Origin: Thermoplasmata archaeon | GTDB taxonomy: Archaea > Thermoplasmatota > Thermoplasmata > Thermoplasmatales > Thermoplasmataceae | Direction: 5' to 3' | DNA length: 5,049 nucleotides | Assembly (NCBI GenBank): GCA_021802165.1 | Contig: JAKAAU010000132.1 | Coordinates: 1-5,049, forward strand | Shown here: positions 1 through 5,049 of the stretch, piece after piece | How positions within the stretch are numbered: position 1 is the stretch's first letter | Layout of the letters: the number at the start of each line of letters is the position of its first letter | The notes under the pieces: generated by a model | Told to the model about the DNA's origin: nothing | Database searches by the model: none | Seen by the model: only the letters and a program-made list of their open reading frames with translations | Made by a program: the position numbers and the translations under genes

Positions 1-1104
1 ATATAAATCGGTAACAACAAATACAGGAAGCTGGAATCTCTCAGCAAGGTTGAAAGCCTCCTTTGTGAGGTCAAATGCTTCTTTAACTGTTCCCGGTGCG
101 AGCACTATTCTTGGCATGTCTCCCTGTCCGGCACCAAGCACCTGGTTGAGATCTCCCTGTTCAGTCTTTGTTGGAAGCCCGGTTGATGGGCCTGGCCTCT
201 GTGCTTCATATATAACCAGTGGAACTTCGGTCATTGCTGAAAGCCCAACACCTTCAGTCATAAGTGCGAACCCGCCTCCTGATGATCCTGTTGCGGCCCT
301 TACTCCAGCATAGTTTGCACCTATTGCTGCATTTATAGCGCTAATTTCATCCTCTGTAAGTTTCAAAAACACATGGTATTTTTTGCCATGGGTTGCAACA
401 AACTGGAGGAAAGATGATGCTGGTGTCATAGGGTATGCAAAATACATTTGCATTCCTGCATTGATAGCCCCAAGTGCGGCTGCATCTCCACCGCCTATTG
501 TGTATAACTTTTTATTAGATGTTTTTAGTTTTCTGTAAACTTTATAATTCTGGAGATAGTATTCATATCCCTCTTTTGCCGCGTTTATATTTGATTCTAC
601 AAGTTTTCCTTTTTTGTTGAAAACTTTTTCAATTACACCTGAAAATACGTTAAAATCCAAACCAAGAGATGCAATAACAGCTCCCAGTGCAACTGTGTTT
701 TTCAACAATGGATTTGCATCAAATTTCAGTGCAATATCTCTCATTGGTACCGGGCAATAGGTTATCCCATCGTATTTTTTAAAATTGTGTATGGTTCCCG
801 GGTCATATATTGCTATCCCGTTCAGGGGAGATGCTCCGCCTTCGTTTATATTCCTATTTGTATGCCTTTCAAGTGCATCGGCATTTAAAGCAACCAGAAC
901 ATCCAGGCCGCTTCCCTGGTTCCTTACTTTTTCATCAGAAGCCCTTACCTGGTACCAGCTTTCGCCGCCCCTGATAAGGCTTTGATAGTAATTATACGTG
1001 CTTATGTATAAACCACTTCTTGAAAAAGTTTTTTCTAAAGTTAAACCGGCGGATTGTACACCATCTCCTGCCGCTCCTCCTATTCTGACAATTATTTCTT
1101 CCAT
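1..1104 (-). CDS. korA: 2-oxoacid:ferredoxin oxidoreductase, fused gamma/alpha subunit (3' end outside window)
   Basis: This subunit belongs to the cytoplasmic enzyme that oxidatively decarboxylates a 2-oxoacid (pyruvate or 2-oxoglutarate) with CoA and passes electrons to ferredoxin. The reading frame is open from an ATG at 1104 to the window edge, 368 residues with no stop. Residues 1 to about 185 form the gamma domain, opening with GGAAGDGVQSAG (9-20) and including QSLIRGGES (41-49). The alpha domain starts near 200 with GGGDAAALGAINAG. It carries the family signature YPMTPAS (224-230; usually YPITP), TGSSGGGFALM (272-282) and QRPGPSTGLPT (302-312), whose arginine matches the substrate-contacting Arg of characterised archaeal enzymes. 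Gamma-before-alpha fusion is the archaeal arrangement, and such proteins usually run to about 580-640 residues, so roughly 60% is present. The thiamine-binding beta subunit is not visible and would be expected beyond position 1. The substrate cannot be decided from this part. A TATA element centred 26-27 bp upstream supports this start. Confidence 0.95.
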   Translation of the reverse strand, partial: MEEIIVRIGGAAGDGVQSAGLTLEKTFSRSGLYISTYNYYQSLIRGGESWYQVRASDEKVRNQGSGLDVLVALNADALERHTNRNINEGGASPLNGIAIYDPGTIHNFKKYDGITYCPVPMRDIALKFDANPLLKNTVALGAVIASLGLDFNVFSGVIEKVFNKKGKLVESNINAAKEGYEYYLQNYKVYRKLKTSNKKLYTIGGGDAAALGAINAGMQMYFAYPMTPASSFLQFVATHGKKYHVFLKLTEDEISAINAAIGANYAGVRAATGSSGGGFALMTEGVGLSAMTEVPLVIYEAQRPGPSTGLPTKTEQGDLNQVLGAGQGDMPRIVLAPGTVKEAFDLTKEAFNLAERFQLPVFVVTDLY

Positions 1105-1124
1105 GGTTTTAGTATTTAGTAGTG

Positions 1125-1150
1125 CCGTATAAATTTTTGTATGAATACGG
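1125..1150. repeat. Short inverted repeat over the oxidoreductase TATA box
   Basis: CCGTAT (1125-1130) and ATACGG (1145-1150) are perfect 6-bp inverted arms separated by 14 bp, with centres 20 bp apart. The left arm overlaps the putative TATA box, so a bound dimer could block TBP. Six-bp arms in AT-rich DNA may also arise by chance, so this is only a candidate operator. Confidence 0.3.
1128..1136 (-). promoter_or_regulatory. TATA box of the oxidoreductase gene (leaderless promoter)
   Basis: The minus strand reads AAATTTATA here. The TTTATA core (1128-1133) is centred about 26.5 bp before the ATG at 1104, the spacing expected if transcription starts at or next to the start codon. Upstream A-rich sequence could serve as the BRE. 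No Shine-Dalgarno sequence precedes the ATG. This is inferred from spacing and composition only. Confidence 0.6.
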
Positions 1151-1204
1151 AAATTAATTTTAGCCAATTGCCGAAATAAGTAAATTTTTCCGGATAATAC
1201 AAAT

Positions 1205-1234
1205 TTTGAAATATGAAATTTACGGGATTTCAAA
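1205..1234. repeat. Inverted repeat TTTGAAAT-N14-ATTTCAAA
   Basis: Perfect 8-bp arms at 1205-1212 and 1227-1234 have centres 22 bp apart, about two helical turns. A nested GAAAT/ATTTC pair (1215-1219 and 1227-1231) shares the right arm. No T-run follows, so it does not look like a terminator; a protein-binding site is more likely. It lies between the two divergent promoters. The role is inferred. Confidence 0.45.
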
Positions 1235-1247
1235 CATGAAATATTTA

Positions 1248-1281
1248 ATAGTAAATAATTTAATGGACGATTATTTACTAT
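1248..1281. promoter_or_regulatory. 12-bp perfect inverted repeat, candidate MarR operator
   Basis: ATAGTAAATAAT (1248-1259) and ATTATTTACTAT (1270-1281) are perfect inverted arms with a 10-bp spacer, again with centres 22 bp apart. MarR proteins bind palindromes as dimers and commonly control their own gene, so this site, 45 bp before the marR start codon, is the best operator candidate. It abuts or overlaps the possible TATA elements at 1279-1284 and 1291-1298. The symmetry is seen directly; binding and its effect are inferred. Confidence 0.5.
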
Positions 1282-1290
1282 ATAGAAACC

Positions 1291-1298
1291 ATAAAATA
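1291..1298 (+). promoter_or_regulatory. Probable TATA box of marR
   Basis: ATAAAATA is centred about 32 bp before the ATG at 1327, placing transcription start near 1321 with a leader of only a few bases. The preceding GAAACC resembles a BRE. An alternative is TATATA at 1279-1284, which would start transcription near 1308 and put the right arm of the palindrome over the TATA box. No Shine-Dalgarno sequence is visible before the ATG. Confidence 0.4.
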
Positions 1299-1326
1299 CC
1301 TTTATCATATTAATAATCCGGTACGA

Positions 1327-1758
1327 ATGGATAAAATCAGCAGCTACGACGTCTGGAGGGAGTTTCTCAGAACCTGGAAAACATGGTATAAGGCTTCGGA
1401 AAAAAATCTTATGTCTATGGGTGTATCTACAGTAGAATACAGAATATTGAAAAATTTAACAGAAAGAGGGGCTTTGCCCATGATAGAGCTTGCAAATATA
1501 AATATGGTAACGCAGGGTTGGATCACCGGTGTTATAGACAAGTTGGAAAAATTGTCGTATGTAATGCGTGAGAGAAGCGACTCGGACAGGAGAGTTATCA
1601 ATATAACAGTCACGCCAAAAGGGAAAGCCTTCTTTAAAACAATAGAGTCAAGGCATCTGAAATTTATAGATGACACACTGAGGAATTTTAGTTATGAAGA
1701 GAGATATAATATCCTCAATTTCCTCAAAAAAATAGAGACAAATGTCGAATCAAAATAG
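1327..1758 (+). CDS. MarR-family winged-helix transcriptional regulator
   Basis: The 143-residue protein has the usual MarR length and architecture. An N-terminal helix (about 7-30, with W10, W17 and W20) would contribute to dimerisation. A winged helix-turn-helix follows: the segment from 35 includes VEYRILKNL, the putative recognition helix spans about 61-75 (VTQGWITGVIDKLEKL), and the wing holds the family's D-x-D-R-R pattern (D85, D87, R88, R89) followed by ITVTPKGKAFF. A C-terminal helical tail (105-140) completes the dimer interface. It is a cytoplasmic DNA-binding protein that typically responds to a small ligand or oxidation; no cysteine is present, so a thiol redox switch is unlikely. 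The ATG is the first in the frame and has a plausible TATA element upstream. The downstream protease starts 35 nt after the stop, suggesting cotranscription. The ligand and targets are unknown. Confidence 0.92.
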   Translation: MDKISSYDVWREFLRTWKTWYKASEKNLMSMGVSTVEYRILKNLTERGALPMIELANINMVTQGWITGVIDKLEKLSYVMRERSDSDRRVINITVTPKGKAFFKTIESRHLKFIDDTLRNFSYEERYNILNFLKKIETNVESK

Positions 1759-1793
1759 TATTGCAGGAAAAAGATTATTATTAATGTTTAACT

Positions 1794-3374
1794 ATGAGTT
1801 TATTCATGAATTATAATGATATATTCCTGATTATTCTTATCGTGTTTTCCTGGATAATTATAATTATAGCGCTGGCACCGGCAATTAATAAATCAAAACA
1901 CTTTGCAACCATGGGGCCAGCTTTAATGATAAGGTCAACAAAAAATGGTGGCGTCCTTGATGCTGTTGCCAAACATTTGCCAGCAAAATCTCTGGGGAAG
2001 ATATCCACTGTACTTGTTGTTTTTGGAGGATTGCTTGCTTTTGGCATGCTTTTATATGAAGCGGTCTTGCTTACAATTATCCATATCCCCACCAGTGCTG
2101 CACCCCCTTTGCAGGATTACCTTGCACTTCCACTTATTAATCCCTTTATACCGCTGGGATATGGAACTGCTAGCCTCGTTTTTGCGGTTGTAATACATGA
2201 AATGTTTCATGGTATCGTTGCAAGAAAGCATGGAATAAAGGTAAACAGTGTTGGCGCATTATTTTTTATAATCCCGATAGGAGCTTTTGTAGAACCGGAT
2301 GAAAAAGAAATTATGGCGGCTGACCCTGTAGTGAGAAGAAGGATCATTGCAGCCGGCCCGGGTATAAATCTTATCATAGCTGCAATATGCATCGTATTGC
2401 TTGTTTTTGTCATGATGCCTGCCTCGACCCCTATTCACAGTGGCGTTTATGTAGATAATTCTACAACACTTTACAGTGGACATGCAATACCGAAAGGAAT
2501 GGAGATTACCTCATATGGAAATTTAAGCGGGAAACAGCTTAACAATCTGGAAACAACTTCCATGATTACACCGGGATTGGCAAATATTACATTGTTTAAT
2601 GGAAAAACCGAAACAAATGGAAGCGTACCGACGGGCGTGGCCATTGTGGATTTAATTTCCGGTTGTCCTGCGGCGGCGGCAAATGTCTCCACAGATTCAA
2701 TCATATATAACATAAGCGATGCAGGGCACAGCCACATTATATATAACATAAATACTCTGGGCGATGTTCTGGATAACATAACACCGGGTACAACAATAAA
2801 TATGACGGTACTAACATTCCACACGGGAAAAACTGTACCTGCATATACAACATATACAATGAAAACTGTTTCCACATATCATTATTATGCAAAGAATGAC
2901 CCTACGGCAAATAAGGCAGCATACAAAAATGAAAGTTTTATCGGGGTGCAGATAGATTATTCAGGTATAGGGTATGAATCCATTGATAGCCTGCATAGCC
3001 TTGTTTTCGGCGGACAGCTGGTGGGCCCAAATTTCTACGAAACCCTTGGCCTGCCACTTCTCGGGCTTTCACCCATACCGGCTTCATTATCCCACATGTT
3101 TTCTACGCCCTTTAACTCATATATCTTCTTTGGAATAACTAATACCCTTTACTGGTTCTTCTGGATAGATTTCCTTCTTGGCATTATGAACGCACTGCCA
3201 TTATCCATACTGGATGGGGGTCAGTTCTTCAGGGATACCCTGACAATTGCATCAAGAAGAGACAGGCTGAAATTCCTGAGGGATGAAAATAATGTCAAAA
3301 AAATATATTACGCAATGGGAATATTTGTATTCCTTCTTTTGATGTATATTATAATAGCTCCGCGGATAATTTAA
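1794..3374 (+). CDS. Site-2-protease-type (M50) intramembrane zinc metalloprotease
   Basis: A polytopic membrane protease of 526 residues, of the family that cleaves transmembrane segments in regulated intramembrane proteolysis. The zinc motif HEMFH (H135, E136, H139) lies in a hydrophobic segment, and the third ligand motif N466-A-L-P-L-S-I-L-D474-G-G lies in a C-terminal one, as in S2P. Likely membrane segments are about 9-30, 70-97, 118-140, 184-209, 441-470 and 504-523. Residues 210-440 form a large presumably extracytoplasmic region. Within it, about 280-360 looks like a PDZ domain (GVAIVDLISGCPAAAANVSTD). This region has nine N-x-S/T sequons. An in-frame stop at 1782-1784 rules out a start before 1785, so ATG 1794 is the first choice; ATG 1806 (residue 5) is possible. 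No good Shine-Dalgarno or TATA is seen at the expected spacing for 1794, which fits readthrough from marR. Substrate unknown; function as a protease is inferred from complete catalytic motifs. Confidence 0.93.
   Translation: MSLFMNYNDIFLIILIVFSWIIIIIALAPAINKSKHFATMGPALMIRSTKNGGVLDAVAKHLPAKSLGKISTVLVVFGGLLAFGMLLYEAVLLTIIHIPTSAAPPLQDYLALPLINPFIPLGYGTASLVFAVVIHEMFHGIVARKHGIKVNSVGALFFIIPIGAFVEPDEKEIMAADPVVRRRIIAAGPGINLIIAAICIVLLVFVMMPASTPIHSGVYVDNSTTLYSGHAIPKGMEITSYGNLSGKQLNNLETTSMITPGLANITLFNGKTETNGSVPTGVAIVDLISGCPAAAANVSTDSIIYNISDAGHSHIIYNINTLGDVLDNITPGTTINMTVLTFHTGKTVPAYTTYTMKTVSTYHYYAKNDPTANKAAYKNESFIGVQIDYSGIGYESIDSLHSLVFGGQLVGPNFYETLGLPLLGLSPIPASLSHMFSTPFNSYIFFGITNTLYWFFWIDFLLGIMNALPLSILDGGQFFRDTLTIASRRDRLKFLRDENNVKKIYYAMGIFVFLLLMYIIIAPRII
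2703..2751 (+). repeat. 13-bp in-frame direct repeat inside the protease gene
   Basis: ATATATAACATAA occurs at 2703-2715 and 2739-2751, exactly 36 bp apart and in the same frame. It encodes IIYNI twice (residues 303-307 and 315-319) in the PDZ-like region. It may reflect a small internal duplication or simple AT-rich coincidence. Confidence 0.5.
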
Positions 3375-3417
3375 CCTGTAAATAATATACGGATAACATA
3401 CTACAGGTCACAGGTTA
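3372..3417. repeat. Alternative inverted repeats between convergent genes
   Basis: The 33-bp gap between the two convergent stop codons is framed by inverted repeats. TAACCTG (3372-3378, containing the protease stop) pairs with CAGGTTA (3411-3417). ACCTGTA (3374-3380) pairs instead with TACAGGT (3402-3408), made possible by a direct repeat ACAGGT at 3403-3408 and 3410-3415. On the plus strand a run of six T follows at 3426-3431, inside the hydrolase coding end. A bidirectional termination role is possible but unproven, because archaeal terminators mainly need oligo-T rather than a hairpin. Confidence 0.35.
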
Positions 3418-4022
3418 GTTATAAATTTTTTAATATTGTTGAAAAATATATCCGGCTTTTCAATCTGAACGCAATGACCTGCACCATTAATTTTGACAAA
3501 GGTTGATGAAGGAATCAGGTCATGGTATCTTAACCCATGGCTAACCGGCACTACATTGTCCCGCGATCCCCAGAGGATAAGAACCGGCTTATCGATTCTG
3601 TTTAATTCGTTCAGTATATGGTCAACACCGAGCCCGCCTATAATAATTGATGAATTTATTAATCCCGGGTAGTCTATCAGGCTTTTCAAAGCCACACCTG
3701 CTGATACTGATGGACCAACAACATTTATGGATGATAGAAAAAGGCTTTCCGCAAAATCCTTTATAAATAACGCACCTTTAGAAGGGGATGACCCGAAATT
3801 ATAACTGTCATTTGCTTCAGAATTTCCAAATCCCGGGAAATCCGGTGCATAAACATTGAACCCCCATTGGCCGATTTTCCTTAATGCATCGATGCCTGCC
3901 CATGAATTTGAAGTTGTTGTTGAATCATGGAGCAGGATGAAATTGCGCATATTTCCACGCTCATATGAAATGTAATAAACTGATTTTCCACCTATATCTA
4001 CTTTATTTTCCTTTACTTCCAT
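3408..4022 (-). CDS. Small alpha/beta-fold hydrolase, ABHD14/CIB-like
   Basis: A soluble single-domain alpha/beta hydrolase of 204 residues with no room for a large cap domain. Visible landmarks are the strand and oxyanion loop FILLHDSTTTSNSW (28-41), YAPDFPGFGNSEA (58-70), the nucleophile elbow VVGPSVSAG (101-109) with S105, the acid loop LILWGSRDNVVP (148-159) with D155, and GAGHCVQIEKP (180-190) with H183. The triad is therefore complete. The elbow has Ser rather than Gly two residues after the nucleophile, and the usual HG of the oxyanion loop is HD; the SPSxSG-type elbow and short length recall ABHD14/CCG1-interacting factor B proteins. Substrate unknown. The frame stays open upstream to an ATG at 4172, but that would run into the divergent NFACT gene and add 50 residues lacking family resemblance. 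ATG 4022 (MEVKENKV) has a TATA-like element at the leaderless spacing. Confidence 0.88.
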   Translation of the reverse strand: MEVKENKVDIGGKSVYYISYERGNMRNFILLHDSTTTSNSWAGIDALRKIGQWGFNVYAPDFPGFGNSEANDSYNFGSSPSKGALFIKDFAESLFLSSINVVGPSVSAGVALKSLIDYPGLINSSIIIGGLGVDHILNELNRIDKPVLILWGSRDNVVPVSHGLRYHDLIPSSTFVKINGAGHCVQIEKPDIFFNNIKKFITNL

Positions 4023-4045
4023 GATAAGTGATTGAACTATTGTTC

Positions 4046-4053
4046 TAAAATTA
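4046..4053 (-). promoter_or_regulatory. Probable TATA box of the hydrolase gene
   Basis: TAATTTTA on the minus strand is centred about 27.5 bp before the ATG at 4022, matching a leaderless start. A second candidate, TATATTTTA (plus coordinates 4067-4075), would give a leader of about 22 nt. No Shine-Dalgarno sequence precedes the ATG. Assignment rests on spacing and composition. Confidence 0.4.
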
Positions 4054-4095
4054 TTCGGCTGCATGCTAAAATATAGTGTAAAATGCATAACAAAA

Positions 4096-4103
4096 TTAAA
4101 ATA
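4096..4103 (+). promoter_or_regulatory. Probable TATA box of the NFACT gene
   Basis: TTAAAATA is centred 26.5 bp before the ATG at 4126, the same geometry as the oxidoreductase promoter, and is preceded by an A-rich stretch (AACAAAA) that could act as BRE. This places two divergent promoters within the 103 bp between the hydrolase and NFACT genes. It fits a leaderless transcript. Confidence 0.5.
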
Positions 4104-4125
4104 AGAGCAAGGGCTAAATGAAAAC

Positions 4126-5049
4126 ATGAAACTTAAAGAGTCGTCATTGGATTTCCATGCGTTTATTGCCATCTATGGCGATACAATATTAAACTCATTT
4201 ATCAAGAAGGTATACCAGGTAAACCAGAAAGAATTCGTGCTACAGATATACCGTTCTGATGTAAAAAAGAGGGATTTTTTCATATCATTAAATAAGGGAA
4301 TTGGATTTTATGATGCAGAAAAGCCTGAAGAAGCTACACAATTATCAATGCTATTCAGAAAACAGCTTTCGGAGAAACGTATAGTGGGCATAGAACAGAT
4401 TAATTTTGATAGGGTAGTAAGGATCACACTGCATACAGGCCAGGAGATTATTCTTGAATTATTCGGTGGCGGAAATCTTATACTTACAGATAATGGCAAA
4501 ATTGTTTTTGCTATGGAGCAGCATGTATACAAAACCCGTAAAGTACAGATTGGTGAAGAATATATTCCTCCCGCAGTTATTAACCCTGTTGCAGACCTGG
4601 AAACTTTCTCCGAAATACTGGATAAAAGCAGTGCATCAATAGTTAAAACTCTTGCAACAAGGGTCAATCTTGGTGGGGAGATAGCTGAAGAAGCATTATA
4701 CAGGGCGAATATAGAGAAAGACAAAATGCCCTCTGAAATAAAAGACCAGTATCAGATTCTCTACGATAGCATAATGGAGATAATCGGGGAATCTTCTAAA
4801 AATAATGCATTTTATTATGAGGCAGAAGAACTACTATCACCTGTGCTCCTGACAGCTATAAATAAAGAACCTGATGTGAAATTTGAAGACTTTAATGAAG
4901 GAATTGATTTTTACCTGAAACATTATCCTGAAAATGAAAAAAATAAATCCAGCGTGGAAAGAAGGATTGAGTCACAGAGAAGGTCAATTGAAGAATTTAA
5001 TAAATTGATGCAGGTATACAATGAATTCGGAAATTATCTTAAAATGAAT
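4126..5049 (+). CDS. rqcH: Archaeal NFACT-family protein (Rqc2/RqcH-like), 3' end outside window
   Basis: NFACT proteins bind large ribosomal subunits carrying stalled peptidyl-tRNA and, in bacteria and eukaryotes, recruit tRNA to add C-terminal tails to the stalled chain. The frame is open from ATG 4126 to the window edge, 308 residues. The NFACT-N domain (1 to about 150) contains D9 in SSLDF, the DR pair D95-R96 in NFDRVVRI, and the signature ELFGGGNLILTDNGKI (111-126). D9 and the DR pair sit where the residues needed for tRNA recruitment lie in yeast Rqc2 (D9, D98, R99) and Bacillus RqcH (D97, R98). A helix-hairpin-helix-like part follows (about 170-200, ATRVNLGGEIAEEALYRANI). A charged helical segment beginning near 275 (SVERRIESQRRSIEEF) is the start of the coiled-coil arm. 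The second half of the coiled coil and the NFACT-R domain would lie beyond the window. Family members are typically 550-700 residues. Older annotations call it fibronectin-binding protein A; a tailing activity here is inferred. Confidence 0.93.
   Translation, partial: MKLKESSLDFHAFIAIYGDTILNSFIKKVYQVNQKEFVLQIYRSDVKKRDFFISLNKGIGFYDAEKPEEATQLSMLFRKQLSEKRIVGIEQINFDRVVRITLHTGQEIILELFGGGNLILTDNGKIVFAMEQHVYKTRKVQIGEEYIPPAVINPVADLETFSEILDKSSASIVKTLATRVNLGGEIAEEALYRANIEKDKMPSEIKDQYQILYDSIMEIIGESSKNNAFYYEAEELLSPVLLTAINKEPDVKFEDFNEGIDFYLKHYPENEKNKSSVERRIESQRRSIEEFNKLMQVYNEFGNYLKMN

Larger units (their letters stand above)
1105..1326. other. Divergent intergenic region between oxidoreductase and marR genes
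   Basis: These 222 bp separate two genes transcribed away from each other. The region is strongly AT-rich and contains no convincing ORF or structured RNA gene. It holds both promoters and several inverted repeats, listed separately. The direct repeat ATGAAAT occurs at 1213-1219 and 1236-1242, 23 bp apart. Either flanking gene, or both, could be controlled from here by the MarR protein. Confidence 0.7.

Noticed and set aside
50..985. Plus-strand open frames at 50-313 and 785-985
   Set aside because: They are antisense to the oxidoreductase gene, whose motifs are unmistakable on the minus strand, and their translations show no family resemblance.
1205..1281. CRISPR-like array, tRNA or riboswitch in the divergent intergenic region
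   Set aside because: The repeats are inverted and occur as single pairs rather than in regular series. No cloverleaf, conserved aptamer core or GC-rich structured segment is visible.
1344..2875. Open frames antisense to, or in other frames of, the marR and protease genes (for example 1344-1676, 1811-2092, 2207-2413 and 2471-2875 minus, 1945-2193 plus)
   Set aside because: They are contained within genes with clear catalytic or DNA-binding motifs and have no recognisable domains or promoters.
4118..4129. Three-codon ORF ATG AAA ACA TGA overlapping the NFACT start codon, as a possible leader peptide
   Set aside because: The TATA element predicts transcription start at about 4126, after this ATG, so it would not be on the transcript. 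Such a short ORF is easily due to chance.
4023..4172. N-terminal extension of the hydrolase to ATG 4172 or to ATG 4064
   Set aside because: The long form overlaps the divergent NFACT start and crosses both promoters. The 4064 form starts only about 7 bp from the nearest TATA-like element, and the added residues do not resemble hydrolase sequence.
4308..4724. Minus-strand frame 4308-4724 and plus-strand frame 4454-4642
   Set aside because: Both lie inside the NFACT coding region, whose conserved motifs continue without interruption, and neither has recognisable features.

Overview
The window looks like an AT-rich archaeal chromosome segment, most likely from the order Thermoplasmatales (Ferroplasma or Acidiplasma type acidophiles). 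That assignment is inferred from gene content, protein style and promoters. Four of the five genes have a TATA-like element a few dozen bases before the ATG and no Shine-Dalgarno sequence, which fits leaderless archaeal transcripts. No species assignment was possible without a database search.

Layout, left to right. (1) Positions 1-1104, minus strand: the N-terminal 368 codons of a fused gamma/alpha subunit of a 2-oxoacid:ferredoxin oxidoreductase; its 3' end lies outside the window. (2) Positions 1105-1326: a divergent intergenic region holding both promoters and two clear inverted repeats, with arm centres 22 bp apart in each. (3) Positions 1327-1758, plus strand: a MarR-family winged-helix regulator. 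(4) Positions 1794-3374, plus strand, 35 nt further on: a 526-residue site-2-protease-type (M50) intramembrane metalloprotease with a large extracytoplasmic PDZ-like insert rich in N-glycosylation sequons. (5) Positions 3408-4022, minus strand, convergent with the protease: a small single-domain alpha/beta hydrolase resembling the ABHD14/CIB group. (6) Positions 4126-5049, plus strand, divergent from the hydrolase: the N-terminal 308 codons of an archaeal NFACT/Rqc2/RqcH-type ribosome quality control protein, cut by the window edge.

The MarR regulator and M50 protease probably form a two-gene transcription unit, and the palindromes ahead of marR are good candidates for its own operator. The other genes are housekeeping functions (ferredoxin-linked 2-oxoacid oxidation, ribosome rescue) or an enzyme of unknown substrate. 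I saw no mobile element, CRISPR array, tRNA or rRNA, and no clear evidence of a wholly new system. The points most worth following are the paired palindromes, the MarR-protease pairing, the sequon-dense protease domain and the non-canonical catalytic loops of the hydrolase.
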